Shown here piece after piece: positions 1-6,655 of a DNA stretch of 8,830 nt. The stretch's first letter is position 1. Each line of letters starts with the position of its first letter. The stretch lies in NCBI GenBank assembly GCA_022360105.1, contig JAKSDL010000231.1, forward strand, positions 1 to 8,830, in the 5' to 3' direction. The notes beneath the pieces are model-generated. The model searched no databases. It was not told where the DNA came from and saw only the letters and a list, made by a program, of their open reading frames with translations. Origin of the DNA: Pseudomonadota bacterium. GTDB lineage: Bacteria; SAR324; XYD2-FULL-50-16; JAHJRI01. The position numbers were made by a program, and so were the translations under genes.

Positions 1-52
1 GAAAGTCGTAGTGGGCAGGCGGATGAATAAATATAACGTCGTAGCTGGGCAT
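1..52 (-). CDS. Partial 5' end of a probable B12-binding radical SAM protein (runs off left edge)
   Basis: An ATG at 52-50 on the minus strand opens a frame that stays open to the window edge and reads MPSYDVIFIHPPAHYDF. The run of hydrophobic residues followed by HPP and a nearby YDF is typical of the first beta strand and loop of the cobalamin-binding domain in B12-dependent radical SAM proteins, so that is the proposed family. Only 17 residues are visible: neither the radical SAM CxxxCxxC motif nor the rest of the B12 domain can be checked. No convincing Shine-Dalgarno sequence precedes the ATG (the upstream bases are mostly A and T), although a TATAAT lies about 40 bases upstream. The gene lies beyond the operon B terminator, so it is probably a separate transcription unit in the same direction. 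Confidence 0.45.
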   Translation of the reverse strand, partial: MPSYDVIFIHPPAHYDF

Positions 53-73
53 ATTTTTGTTTAATTATCTAAT

Positions 74-118
74 CACCCTGTAAGGGTGTTGTATTATAGT
101 CGGTGGCTTTAGCCACCG
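74..118 (-). promoter_or_regulatory. Candidate -10 box between two dyads, upstream of the left-edge gene
   Basis: On the minus strand a perfect TATAAT lies at 98-93. It is bracketed by two short perfect inverted repeats: CACCCT/AGGGTG (74-79 and 83-88, loop of 3), near the expected transcription start, and CGGTGGCT/AGCCACCG (101-108 and 111-118, loop of 2), in the -10/-35 spacer. No good -35 hexamer sits at 16-18 bases. The dyads could be operators, RNA hairpins, or simply further members of the palindromic repeats common in this region. A promoter is an inference. Confidence 0.3.
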
Positions 119-311
119 GAAGCTGCTTTCAGGGAATTTCGTTTTAACAATCATTTGTATTGTTTTAAATACCTGATTCTTAGGATGTTGATAAGATGGT
201 TTTTCAACTCAAAAGAAATTGTGGGAATATATATCAAACAGAATTAAACAAAAATAAACTATTTTGGATAATATTAAGGTTATTTTTTAATACATCAAAC
301 AAAATGTTCCC

Positions 312-340
312 GATGGGCAGGCTGCGCCGGCCCATCCTAC
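312..340 (-). repeat. REP-like palindromic element, copy 1
   Basis: Read on the minus strand, this element begins GTAGGATGGGC and ends GCCCATC, forming an imperfect hairpin. The GTAG lead followed by a hairpin is the layout of bacterial REP elements mobilised by TnpA-REP (RAYT) proteins. The 20 bases at 304-323 recur exactly at 535-554 in copy 3. Copy 2 lies about 80 bases to the right in the opposite orientation, as in a REP doublet. Confidence 0.6.
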
Positions 341-418
341 CAAAGACTGAAGCATCAATCGTCAAAGACTAATTATAAATAAGATTTTTATAATCAAAGA
401 AAACGGTTGTTTTCCATT

Positions 419-445
419 GTAGGATGGGCAACTATGTTGCCCATC
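419..445 (+). repeat. REP-like palindromic element, copy 2
   Basis: GTAG at 419-422 overlaps the lead-in to a perfect 10-base stem: GATGGGCAAC at 423-432 pairs with GTTGCCCATC at 436-445, with a loop of TAT. It is the cleanest member of the family in the window and faces copy 1 with GTAG ends toward each other. The GGG just after the stem is also found next to copies 1 and 3. Confidence 0.65.
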
Positions 446-542
446 GGGCGATATTTGATTAATTGGAAATCGATTTAATAATTGAAAATCATGAATAACA
501 TCCAAAAGAAGTTCTTGTAAGCGCACTCAATGAGATGTTCCC

Positions 543-572
543 GATGGGCAGGCTATTGCCGGCCCATTTTGC
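543..572 (-). repeat. REP-like palindromic element, copy 3 (degenerate)
   Basis: Read on the minus strand it starts GCAAAATGGGC, a decayed form of the GTAGGATGGGC lead, and closes with GCCCATC. It shares 20 identical bases (535-554) with copy 1 (304-323), so the two are recent relatives. It lies just downstream of the operon B terminator. Confidence 0.55.
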
Positions 573-590
573 AAAAAACAGGCATAAAAT

Positions 591-630
591 AAAAAAGGGG
601 GATTGCCACGTGGACAAATCCCCCTTTTTT
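591..630. terminator. Strong bidirectional intrinsic terminator ending operon B
   Basis: A perfect 14-base inverted repeat, A6-G5-ATT at 591-604 against AAT-C5-T6 at 617-630, encloses a 12-base loop. On either strand the hairpin ends in a run of six T. It starts 22 bases after the stop codon of the small iron-sulfur subunit, the right place for termination of the minus-strand transcript. The loop contains its own 8-base palindrome, CCACGTGG (606-613), which would extend the hairpin. Confidence 0.85.
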
Positions 631-652
631 AGAGAGTTAGCGCACTTGCAAA

Positions 653-1465
653 TTAAAGGGGAATATCCCCCAGGCTCAGGTCCTTATCGGTTAGAATGTT
701 GTCGATTGTTTTCTTTTTACCATCCTTTTTCATTTCCAAAGAGTAGGTACAATCGTCTTTCAAACCGTGGAACCAGAAATCTCCGAAGTTGTCGGTGGTT
801 GCCTTGAAGGTCTCGTTAGATTTGGTGTCTTTTAAGGTACACTCTGCTCCAATAACAACCTCTTTTTCTACAGGGTCATACAAAGTTCCGCCAATGAATT
901 TCTTAGGCAGATTTTTATAGTAGACCCTGGATTTTGTGCCGGCTTCGGGGTTAATCAGCTCGGCGTCTTTGATGAAATCTGCAAAGTCCGCTTCTTCACC
1001 GAATCGAATAGCACCAGTAGGACACTGATCCACGCAACGTGGGACTTCCCAGTTTTCGTCATTGTCCAGGAGGTGACTGCATCCCGTGCATTTCTGCGCA
1101 ATATTTAAATGTTCATTAAAATAAATGGCATCATGCGGGCAGTTATCTTCGCAGAGCTTGCATCCTGTGCAGGTATCCGGTTCAATTATCACCAGACCGT
1201 CATCCCTTTTATAGATTGCCTTTGATTCGCAGCCCGAAATACACGGTGCATCATCACAATGATTACAAAGATTAGGGGTATAGGTAACTTTAACCTTTGG
1301 CACCTGACCGCGTACTTCTTCATTTAATCTCATCCAGAACTGACCCGTATCCGGCTGAGGTTTGGCATAGGGTGTCCAATCGTTAGCAACATGTTCGTCT
1401 TTACAGGCAACCTGGCAGCAATAGCAGCCGTTGCAGATCGATAAATCAATTGCGAATACTTTCAT
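653..1465 (-). CDS. Iron-sulfur small subunit, pyrogallol-phloroglucinol transhydroxylase (AthB)-like, 270 aa
   Basis: Cytoplasmic electron-transfer partner of the 876-residue catalytic protein encoded just upstream. Length is close to that of Pelobacter acidigallici AthB (about 274 residues). Cysteines form four cluster motifs: C11/C14/C17/C21 (with an extra C16), C67/C70/C75/C79, C99/C102/C105/C109 and C126/C129/C144/C148. After residue 190 comes a beta-rich, Cys-poor domain of about 80 residues, matching the Cna-B/transthyretin-like barrel that distinguishes AthB from ordinary NrfC/PsrB subunits. The linker GTKSRVYYKNLPKKF is also AthB-like. The start ATG overlaps the stop of the upstream gene in TAATG, with GGAGG seven bases before it, so translation is probably coupled. 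No signal peptide. By recollection AthB lacks the complete third motif and carries three clusters, so the full set here is notable. A resorcinol-hydroxylase-type small subunit is an alternative. Confidence 0.85.
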   Translation of the reverse strand: MKVFAIDLSICNGCYCCQVACKDEHVANDWTPYAKPQPDTGQFWMRLNEEVRGQVPKVKVTYTPNLCNHCDDAPCISGCESKAIYKRDDGLVIIEPDTCTGCKLCEDNCPHDAIYFNEHLNIAQKCTGCSHLLDNDENWEVPRCVDQCPTGAIRFGEEADFADFIKDAELINPEAGTKSRVYYKNLPKKFIGGTLYDPVEKEVVIGAECTLKDTKSNETFKATTDNFGDFWFHGLKDDCTYSLEMKKDGKKKTIDNILTDKDLSLGDIPL

Positions 1466-4095
1466 TATTTACCTCCTTTCTCTACCCATGCCTCAAACCG
1501 TAAACCGGCTGCGGGATCGTAGTCTCGTTCAAAAGCTTCGGGATAATCTCGTTTCCATTGATCCATTTCAGTCCCGGAAACCTTGGAAACTTCGACCAGG
1601 TAACCGCTGGTTGCTTGTCCCACGCATTTTTCCGAAGTGATTCCCTCACCTGAGATACAGTTGATAGCTCCACCTCGATCAATGACACCGGGAACAATTG
1701 GATCATGCCGTGCACCATGGTCCACATAGGCTACACCAGGCATGACTCGTTCCCAAACCCGGGCGCCACAAAGGACAATACCACGCTCATTGTGGACTTT
1801 GACAATGTCTCCCATTTCGATTCCTCTGGCTTCGGCATCTGATGGGTGAATCCAGCATGGCTCATACAGGTATCCGTCCCAGCCTTTTACTTTACATGTT
1901 ACGACTTCGCGACTCCAGGTCACATCATCGGCCTGGGAATGAACTCTCCAGCGGCCATGATTTGACATCAACAGCAATGGATAAGCGTTAGCTCTCTGGC
2001 TGGAAACCCGCTCATCGTGCATGGCACTTTTTTCAATCCATTTGGGAATGGGCGGTCTTTCTCGATCTTCCGGAAAAGCCTTAGCTATGGATTCCGAGTA
2101 GAATTCCAATTTTCCTGTGGGAGTAGGAAGAGGGTTCTTTTCAGGATCATCATGGAACGGTCTCAAACCAACCACATCATCTTCCCAGTCCTTGGCGGTT
2201 GGGAGAACAACATATTGATTTTCTTCAAACTTATCCCAAGAGATAAATTTTTCCAGTTTCATGTTGCTGAAGACCTCCTGCTGCAGATCTCTTACTGTTT
2301 TACCCTCAGAGAATTCAGCTTCTTTACCCAGCTTTTTGGCTACTTCCAGGACTGCTTCATAATCACTTTTGGATTCACCAACCGGCTCAATCGCCTTGTT
2401 CATCAAGATGACTGAATGGTGTTGGGTTCCCTGTCGCGTATTGGTGACGATATCATCTACTTCCAGATTGGTGTTGGTTGGAAGAATGATATCTGCATAA
2501 ATACAATCATTTTCAAGCCAAGGGTGCTGGGCCACAATACATTCAATTTTTGGATCGCGTTCGGCAATAATGGTTTCGTGACCGCAGTTCCAGCAAGTGA
2601 TTCGACACGGTGTGTCGGTCCACATCATATGAATCTCGGTGCCGCCATCTTCCTTGGCAATAGGGTAGTTGTATTCAATAAACTGATCCTCGACGGGCTC
2701 TTCAATACCTCCATTCCCCCAGAATTTGAGAGGTGGATCGAGAATAGCCGTGTGGATCATGGTTTTTGGAATCAACTGTTTTCCCCAGGCCCGGATGGTT
2801 GTCATGGTCGGCTTGGTCAACCGTTCGCTGAGCTGTGGGTTAAAGAATCGGGTACTTTCCAGTCCTTCCGGTCTTGGCATTCCACCGTAGGTGATCTGAA
2901 CCTGATGCACACCGGGTCCTCCCAATCCCTGCATTCCGAGCAGGATACATTCCAGTCTGGCTGGTTCATGGGAGTAAGGACCTCTAAACATCGAACCACC
3001 AAAATAGTGGGCAATAGATGTGGTCTGTCGGGCAAATTCCCGGGCCAGTGCCTTAATGGTCCACTCAGGAACACCACATTTCTTGGATGCCCATGCAGGA
3101 TCTTTGACGATGCCGTCTTCCTCACCCATCACATAAGCTTCAACCTTATCCATGCCGATGGTATGGGTTTTAACATATTCCTTATTGTATGTTCCTTCTT
3201 TTAACCACATGTAAATGATGGCTAACTGCATGGCAGAGTCGGTATTGGGAAGGATCGGAATCCATTTGTCAGCATGAACTGCTGCGCCATAGTTGAGATC
3301 CGGGCAGATATACACCTGCTTGATTCCCAGGTCGGTCCAGTAATAGCAAAGCCGACTGGCGAACTGTCCTACAAATCCCCAGGGTGTGGTTTCAGGATCA
3401 CATCCCCAAAAAAGAACCATGTCACAGTTTTCTGTCATATCCTTCATGCAATTTCCCGAAGGATCCATCATTCCTACGATGCCTTGTCCCCACACATGTT
3501 TGGAACCCCAGTAAAAACCTTCCCAACTGTCAGGATTTCGGACTTGCTGGGTAAAACCGCCCAGCATATCAAGCAAACGAGCCTGATGTCCGTGTGGTGT
3601 ATTGATGGTTTTACATTCACCGTGGCCATCTCCCTGGGCCAGAATGGCTAGAGGTCCGTATTCCTTATGAATCCGTTTGATTTCGCTGGAGATAAGATCT
3701 GTTGCTTCTTCCCAGGAGATCCTGACGTACTTGCTTTTACCCCTGTTTTGCGGGTTTCTTTCGCCATTGGGATCCCAATCAACACGTTTCAAAGGGTATT
3801 TGATTCGGTTGGGTGAGTAAGTCCTCTTCTTATAAGATAAGGACCAAGGGGAAGGCATGCCCTTGAAATTGGATTCCAGTTTTTTGCCATCCCTTTCAAA
3901 CTTCCACGGATTGAAGCTTTCTCGATCATATTTCCAGTCAAAATGCATGGGTCGGACTCGAACGATCTTACCGTCTTTCACGTCCACGCATGAAGGGTCG
4001 CAACCTCCCAGCAGACCACCAAGAGCCAAAGGCCTTACAACGGTTTTATCTACTGAAGTATCCACCCCTTTTTTTTCATTTTTCCCGTTCGCCAT
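1465..4095 (-). CDS. Molybdopterin catalytic subunit, pyrogallol-phloroglucinol transhydroxylase (AthL)-like, 876 aa
   Basis: Member of the DMSO reductase superfamily (Mo bis-MGD). The known relative moves a hydroxyl between phenols (EC 1.97.1.2); resorcinol hydroxylase is another relative. Length is almost exactly that of AthL (875). Shared segments include DPNGERNPQ (108-116), RISWEEATD (125-133) and NPDSWEG (187-193). Ser190 is the expected Mo ligand (AthL Ser175), with Asp189 and His158 aligning to AthL Asp174 and His144. The N-terminus has only C32 and C36, so no [4Fe-4S] cluster is expected there, as in AthL. The C-terminal MGD-binding domain spans roughly 725-850 (PSDAEARGIEMGD near its middle). 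There is a C-terminal tail of about 25 residues beyond AthL. No Tat signal, so cytoplasmic. AthL Arg153, Trp354 and Tyr404 have no obvious counterparts, so the substrate is uncertain. AGGAGG sits ten bases before the ATG. Confidence 0.82.
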   Translation of the reverse strand: MANGKNEKKGVDTSVDKTVVRPLALGGLLGGCDPSCVDVKDGKIVRVRPMHFDWKYDRESFNPWKFERDGKKLESNFKGMPSPWSLSYKKRTYSPNRIKYPLKRVDWDPNGERNPQNRGKSKYVRISWEEATDLISSEIKRIHKEYGPLAILAQGDGHGECKTINTPHGHQARLLDMLGGFTQQVRNPDSWEGFYWGSKHVWGQGIVGMMDPSGNCMKDMTENCDMVLFWGCDPETTPWGFVGQFASRLCYYWTDLGIKQVYICPDLNYGAAVHADKWIPILPNTDSAMQLAIIYMWLKEGTYNKEYVKTHTIGMDKVEAYVMGEEDGIVKDPAWASKKCGVPEWTIKALAREFARQTTSIAHYFGGSMFRGPYSHEPARLECILLGMQGLGGPGVHQVQITYGGMPRPEGLESTRFFNPQLSERLTKPTMTTIRAWGKQLIPKTMIHTAILDPPLKFWGNGGIEEPVEDQFIEYNYPIAKEDGGTEIHMMWTDTPCRITCWNCGHETIIAERDPKIECIVAQHPWLENDCIYADIILPTNTNLEVDDIVTNTRQGTQHHSVILMNKAIEPVGESKSDYEAVLEVAKKLGKEAEFSEGKTVRDLQQEVFSNMKLEKFISWDKFEENQYVVLPTAKDWEDDVVGLRPFHDDPEKNPLPTPTGKLEFYSESIAKAFPEDRERPPIPKWIEKSAMHDERVSSQRANAYPLLLMSNHGRWRVHSQADDVTWSREVVTCKVKGWDGYLYEPCWIHPSDAEARGIEMGDIVKVHNERGIVLCGARVWERVMPGVAYVDHGARHDPIVPGVIDRGGAINCISGEGITSEKCVGQATSGYLVEVSKVSGTEMDQWKRDYPEAFERDYDPAAGLRFEAWVEKGGK

Positions 4096-4140
4096 AATAT
4101 TAAACCCTCCTATTGATGTCTGGCATTTGGTTAGAATGAA

Positions 4141-4169
4141 TTAATAAAATCATGTGGTTGTATTGTGAA
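4141..4169 (-). promoter_or_regulatory. Candidate sigma-70-type promoter for operon B
   Basis: On the minus strand TTCACA (4169-4164) and TATTAA (4146-4141) are separated by exactly 17 bases. The -35 matches the consensus at 5 of 6 positions and the -10 at 4 of 6. Transcription would start near 4133, leaving a leader of about 38 bases before the ATG at 4095, with AGGAGG in it. The region is AT-rich, so chance matches are likely. It would make operon B a separate unit from operon A. Confidence 0.35.
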
Positions 4170-4287
4170 AAAATGATTTGCCACAAATTGGTGCTTTAGC
4201 TTTGCACCTGTCTTCTTGCTCTAGTCATGCCGTTCAGCGTTTCATGATTCGGCATCCATAAACATCCTGCCAGTGAAGCCTGTTTAG

Positions 4288-4330
4288 ATTCCGGGTTATG
4301 AGATGCGAAGTTTGCAGCATCGATCGGAAT
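4288..4330. repeat. Imperfect long hairpin in the operon A/B gap
   Basis: Two nested inverted repeats share a centre: ATTCCG/CGGAAT (4288-4293 and 4325-4330) outside, GATGC/GCATC (4302-4306 and 4317-4321) inside. The ATTCCGG...CGGAATGAC edges resemble a palindromic intergenic repeat seen in many bacterial genomes; this copy is decayed. It lies in the probable 3' region of operon A and has no T-run, so it is not a good terminator. Confidence 0.35.
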
Positions 4331-4348
4331 GACAAGTGGCCGGATTTT

Positions 4349-4374
4349 GTAGGATGGGCAACATGTTACCCATC
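4349..4374 (+). repeat. REP-like palindromic element, copy 4, at the 3' end of operon A
   Basis: GTAGGATGGGC begins at 4349. GATGGGCAAC (about 4353-4362) pairs with GTTACCCATC (4365-4374), one mismatch, loop of two. It is the same family as the copies at 312-572, nearly identical to copy 2. It starts 10 bases beyond the stop codon of the 747-residue protein, so in the operon A message it would be a 3' hairpin that could slow exonucleases or weakly attenuate readthrough into operon B. Confidence 0.6.
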
Positions 4375-4384
4375 TGTCTTTTGG

Positions 4385-6628
4385 TTACTCACGATTTCGA
4401 AAAGGATTCGCTATAGTCTCTTCGTCGTTGGTCGCGGCTTCGTTGATAAAACCGAATTCATCCTGTTTGAAGACATCTTCTGTGAGCTCTTCCGGTTTGC
4501 AAGGATAAACTTTGCAGAGCAAACAGGTCAGATCCGGTGAACCATACATGGGGTCAAGGTGATCATTGCTTGTCAGTACATTGGGATTTGAAATATAAAC
4601 CCCGTGATATCCTTCAGCTGGTTCTTCCGGGTAAAACCAGTTTCCGGTTGTCATTAGCATTCCTTTTAGGATACCCGGAAATACCCGTGCTCTTTGCCTG
4701 ATTCTTCCTCTTGGGGACTCAATCCAGATCCAATCACCATCTTTTACGTTATATTTTTCAGCTGTTTCCGGATGTAACTGGCAGATCGGATATTCCATGA
4801 AACTTCTCAGCCAGGGGATATTCCTGTATTGAGCCAGGAAGTAAAATGGTTGGCGGAATCCGCTGCTCATGACCAACGGGTATTCCTTGTACAATTCAGG
4901 TGTACTGTAAGGACTTTCTCCCGGCTCTCGGAAGACCGGTAGTCCGTCATAACCAAGGCTTTCCAGATGCTTTGATTTGAATTCAAATTTTCCCGTTGGA
5001 GTCGGGAAACCCCCGCCTTCTCTCCAGTAGTCGGTTTTGTATTTATAGTAGACCTGATCGTCTCCCCAGCAGCCACTGACCAGTTTTTCGCTAAATTCTT
5101 TCCAGGTCATTTTTCCATCGGAACCTTTTTTGACCTGGTGATCTAGCAGTTCTTCCTCAGAGTCAAACCAGTGTTCGGGAGCCACTCTTTTTCCTATTTC
5201 GTTGAATATCCAGGCATCGGATTGTGCTTCTCCCGGTGGATCAAGAACTTTGTTATGTGCTTCAATCATAAACCTGGGGTGCATATCATAAACATCATTC
5301 AGCTCCAGCCAATGCGCTGCTGGTAAGACTATGTCGGCAGCCTCTGCCATGGGTCCCATAAAAAGATCCACATGAACCATAAAAGGCACCTTTTCAATCG
5401 CCTTGACAACTTCTTTGGTGTTGGCCATGTGCACGATCTGCTGTCCACCTACGCTGAACCAGACTTGAATGGGCGCTTTGCCTGAAATGATTGCCTTGAC
5501 CATCGTATCGGGATTGCAGGTTCGTGCTGCACCCATCTTGAATTTATCGATACCGATGATCTTGCTTTTCATCTCTTCAGTGAGAGGTAACTCAAGGAAG
5601 AAATCTTCAATCAGTCCTGTGTCAGGTAAAACCCAGCTGACCATGCTGCCCGGAGCCTCGATATTGCCTGTCATCCCCATTAAATTGGTGATGGCTCTTA
5701 GTGTATGACCACAGTTTGCTTGTCTTTCCAGGGAACTGCCTACCTGAATACATCCCGGTGTATCGATGGCAAACATTCGGGCGGCTTCAATGATCTTCTC
5801 TTTGGGCACCCAGGTAATCTCTTCGGTTTTTTCAGGAGTAAAAGGAGCGACTCTTTCCCGAAGTTCCTCAAATCCGTAGGTCCAGTTTTCGACAAACTCC
5901 TTATCCCATAATTCTTCCTTGAAGATCACATTCATCATACCCATTGCCAGGGCACAATCGGAGCCGGGTCTTGGTTGCAGCCAGAGGGTTGCTCTCGTTG
6001 CGTAGGCACTGGCTCTCGGATCAATGATGATCAGGTTTTTACAATAATCCAGCGACTGAATAAACCAGTTACACATCTCAGAATCGGCACTACTGATTTC
6101 CAGCTGCTTGGCCCACATGATCTGTGTTTTTGGAAATACGCCACCCCAACCGTGATAGTCGCAATACAATCTTCCATATCCGGTCACCAGACCGTATAGT
6201 CCCAATCGGGGGCTGTGACAGACATACCCCGGTGAGATCACATTGGCCGATCCGATTGATCTGGCAAAACGGTGAGTATAGCGGTTGTATCCTCTTCCGG
6301 TACCTTGTGAGGTTGCAATAGATTCGGGTCCGTATTTGGCTTGGGCTTCTTTTATCTTCTTTTCAATGGTATCGAGGGCTTCATCCCAACTGATTCGTTC
6401 CCAATTCCCTTTACCTTTTGGTCCGACCTGCTTAACGGGATGCTTTAAACGATATGGGTTATCGATATGCTGGATGCTGGATAATCCTTTAGCACACATG
6501 GTTCCGCGAGTCAGGGAATCTTCCCGCCCTTCGATATGGACAATGGCATTGTCTTCAACAGTTACTTTTACACCACAACCTCCATGACAGCTCTTGCAGG
6601 TTGTATACATTACTTTCCGTTCACTCAT
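4385..6628 (-). CDS. Molybdopterin oxidoreductase, acetylene hydratase/PsrA-PhsA-like, Cys-ligated, 747 aa
   Basis: Catalytic subunit of the DMSO reductase superfamily. An N-terminal [4Fe-4S] motif is formed by C11, C14, C18 and C45, followed by K47, the usual lysine between cluster and pterin. Cys137 in GYVCH is the expected Mo or W ligand, placing it with the polysulfide/thiosulfate reductase, Nap and acetylene hydratase groups. Local stretches such as DKEFVENW and GFEELRERV, and the C-terminal MGD-binding domain (about 620-735, with DGDWIWIESPRGR), are close to Pelobacter acetylenicus acetylene hydratase. That enzyme's Asp13 is replaced by His15 and its Ile142 by His138, so hydratase activity is unlikely. 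No Tat signal. The ATG at 6628 is preferred over a TTG at 6634: AGGAGG (6643-6638) is 9 bases from the ATG but 3 from the TTG. The partners encoded upstream point to a quinone-linked redox enzyme; the substrate is unknown. Confidence 0.85.
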   Translation of the reverse strand: MSERKVMYTTCKSCHGGCGVKVTVEDNAIVHIEGREDSLTRGTMCAKGLSSIQHIDNPYRLKHPVKQVGPKGKGNWERISWDEALDTIEKKIKEAQAKYGPESIATSQGTGRGYNRYTHRFARSIGSANVISPGYVCHSPRLGLYGLVTGYGRLYCDYHGWGGVFPKTQIMWAKQLEISSADSEMCNWFIQSLDYCKNLIIIDPRASAYATRATLWLQPRPGSDCALAMGMMNVIFKEELWDKEFVENWTYGFEELRERVAPFTPEKTEEITWVPKEKIIEAARMFAIDTPGCIQVGSSLERQANCGHTLRAITNLMGMTGNIEAPGSMVSWVLPDTGLIEDFFLELPLTEEMKSKIIGIDKFKMGAARTCNPDTMVKAIISGKAPIQVWFSVGGQQIVHMANTKEVVKAIEKVPFMVHVDLFMGPMAEAADIVLPAAHWLELNDVYDMHPRFMIEAHNKVLDPPGEAQSDAWIFNEIGKRVAPEHWFDSEEELLDHQVKKGSDGKMTWKEFSEKLVSGCWGDDQVYYKYKTDYWREGGGFPTPTGKFEFKSKHLESLGYDGLPVFREPGESPYSTPELYKEYPLVMSSGFRQPFYFLAQYRNIPWLRSFMEYPICQLHPETAEKYNVKDGDWIWIESPRGRIRQRARVFPGILKGMLMTTGNWFYPEEPAEGYHGVYISNPNVLTSNDHLDPMYGSPDLTCLLCKVYPCKPEELTEDVFKQDEFGFINEAATNDEETIANPFRNRE

Positions 6629-6637
6629 TTTCAATTT

Positions 6638-6643
6638 CCTCCT
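6638..6643 (-). promoter_or_regulatory. Ribosome binding site deciding the start of the 747-aa protein
   Basis: AGGAGG on the minus strand lies 9 bases before the ATG at 6628 and only 3 bases before an in-frame TTG at 6634. The spacing supports the ATG and shortens the longest reading by two residues. Confidence 0.7.
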
Positions 6644-6655
6644 AAGTGGTTCTAC

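Noticed and set aside
2..64. Plus-strand frame entering from the left edge and stopping at 62-64
   Set aside because: Twenty residues with no recognisable ending; the minus-strand reading of the same bases resembles a real protein start.
535..807. 90-codon plus-strand open frame
   Set aside because: Begins in a REP-like element, runs through the terminator hairpin and into the antisense of the small subunit; an artefact.
2017..2415. 132-codon plus-strand open frame
   Set aside because: Antisense shadow of the AthL-like gene with no family signal.
2416..3204. 262-codon plus-strand open frame
   Set aside because: It lies wholly inside the antisense of the AthL-like gene, has no recognisable domain, and the minus-strand frame has clear family motifs throughout.
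4096..4384. A sigma-54 promoter or small gene in the gap between operons
   Set aside because: No GG-N10-GC pair with acceptable flanks was found on the minus strand and no open frame with a ribosome binding site fits.
4385..6628. Calling the 747-residue protein acetylene hydratase
   Set aside because: The catalytic Asp after the second cluster cysteine is His and the gene is joined to ferredoxin and NrfD partners, which acetylene hydratase lacks.
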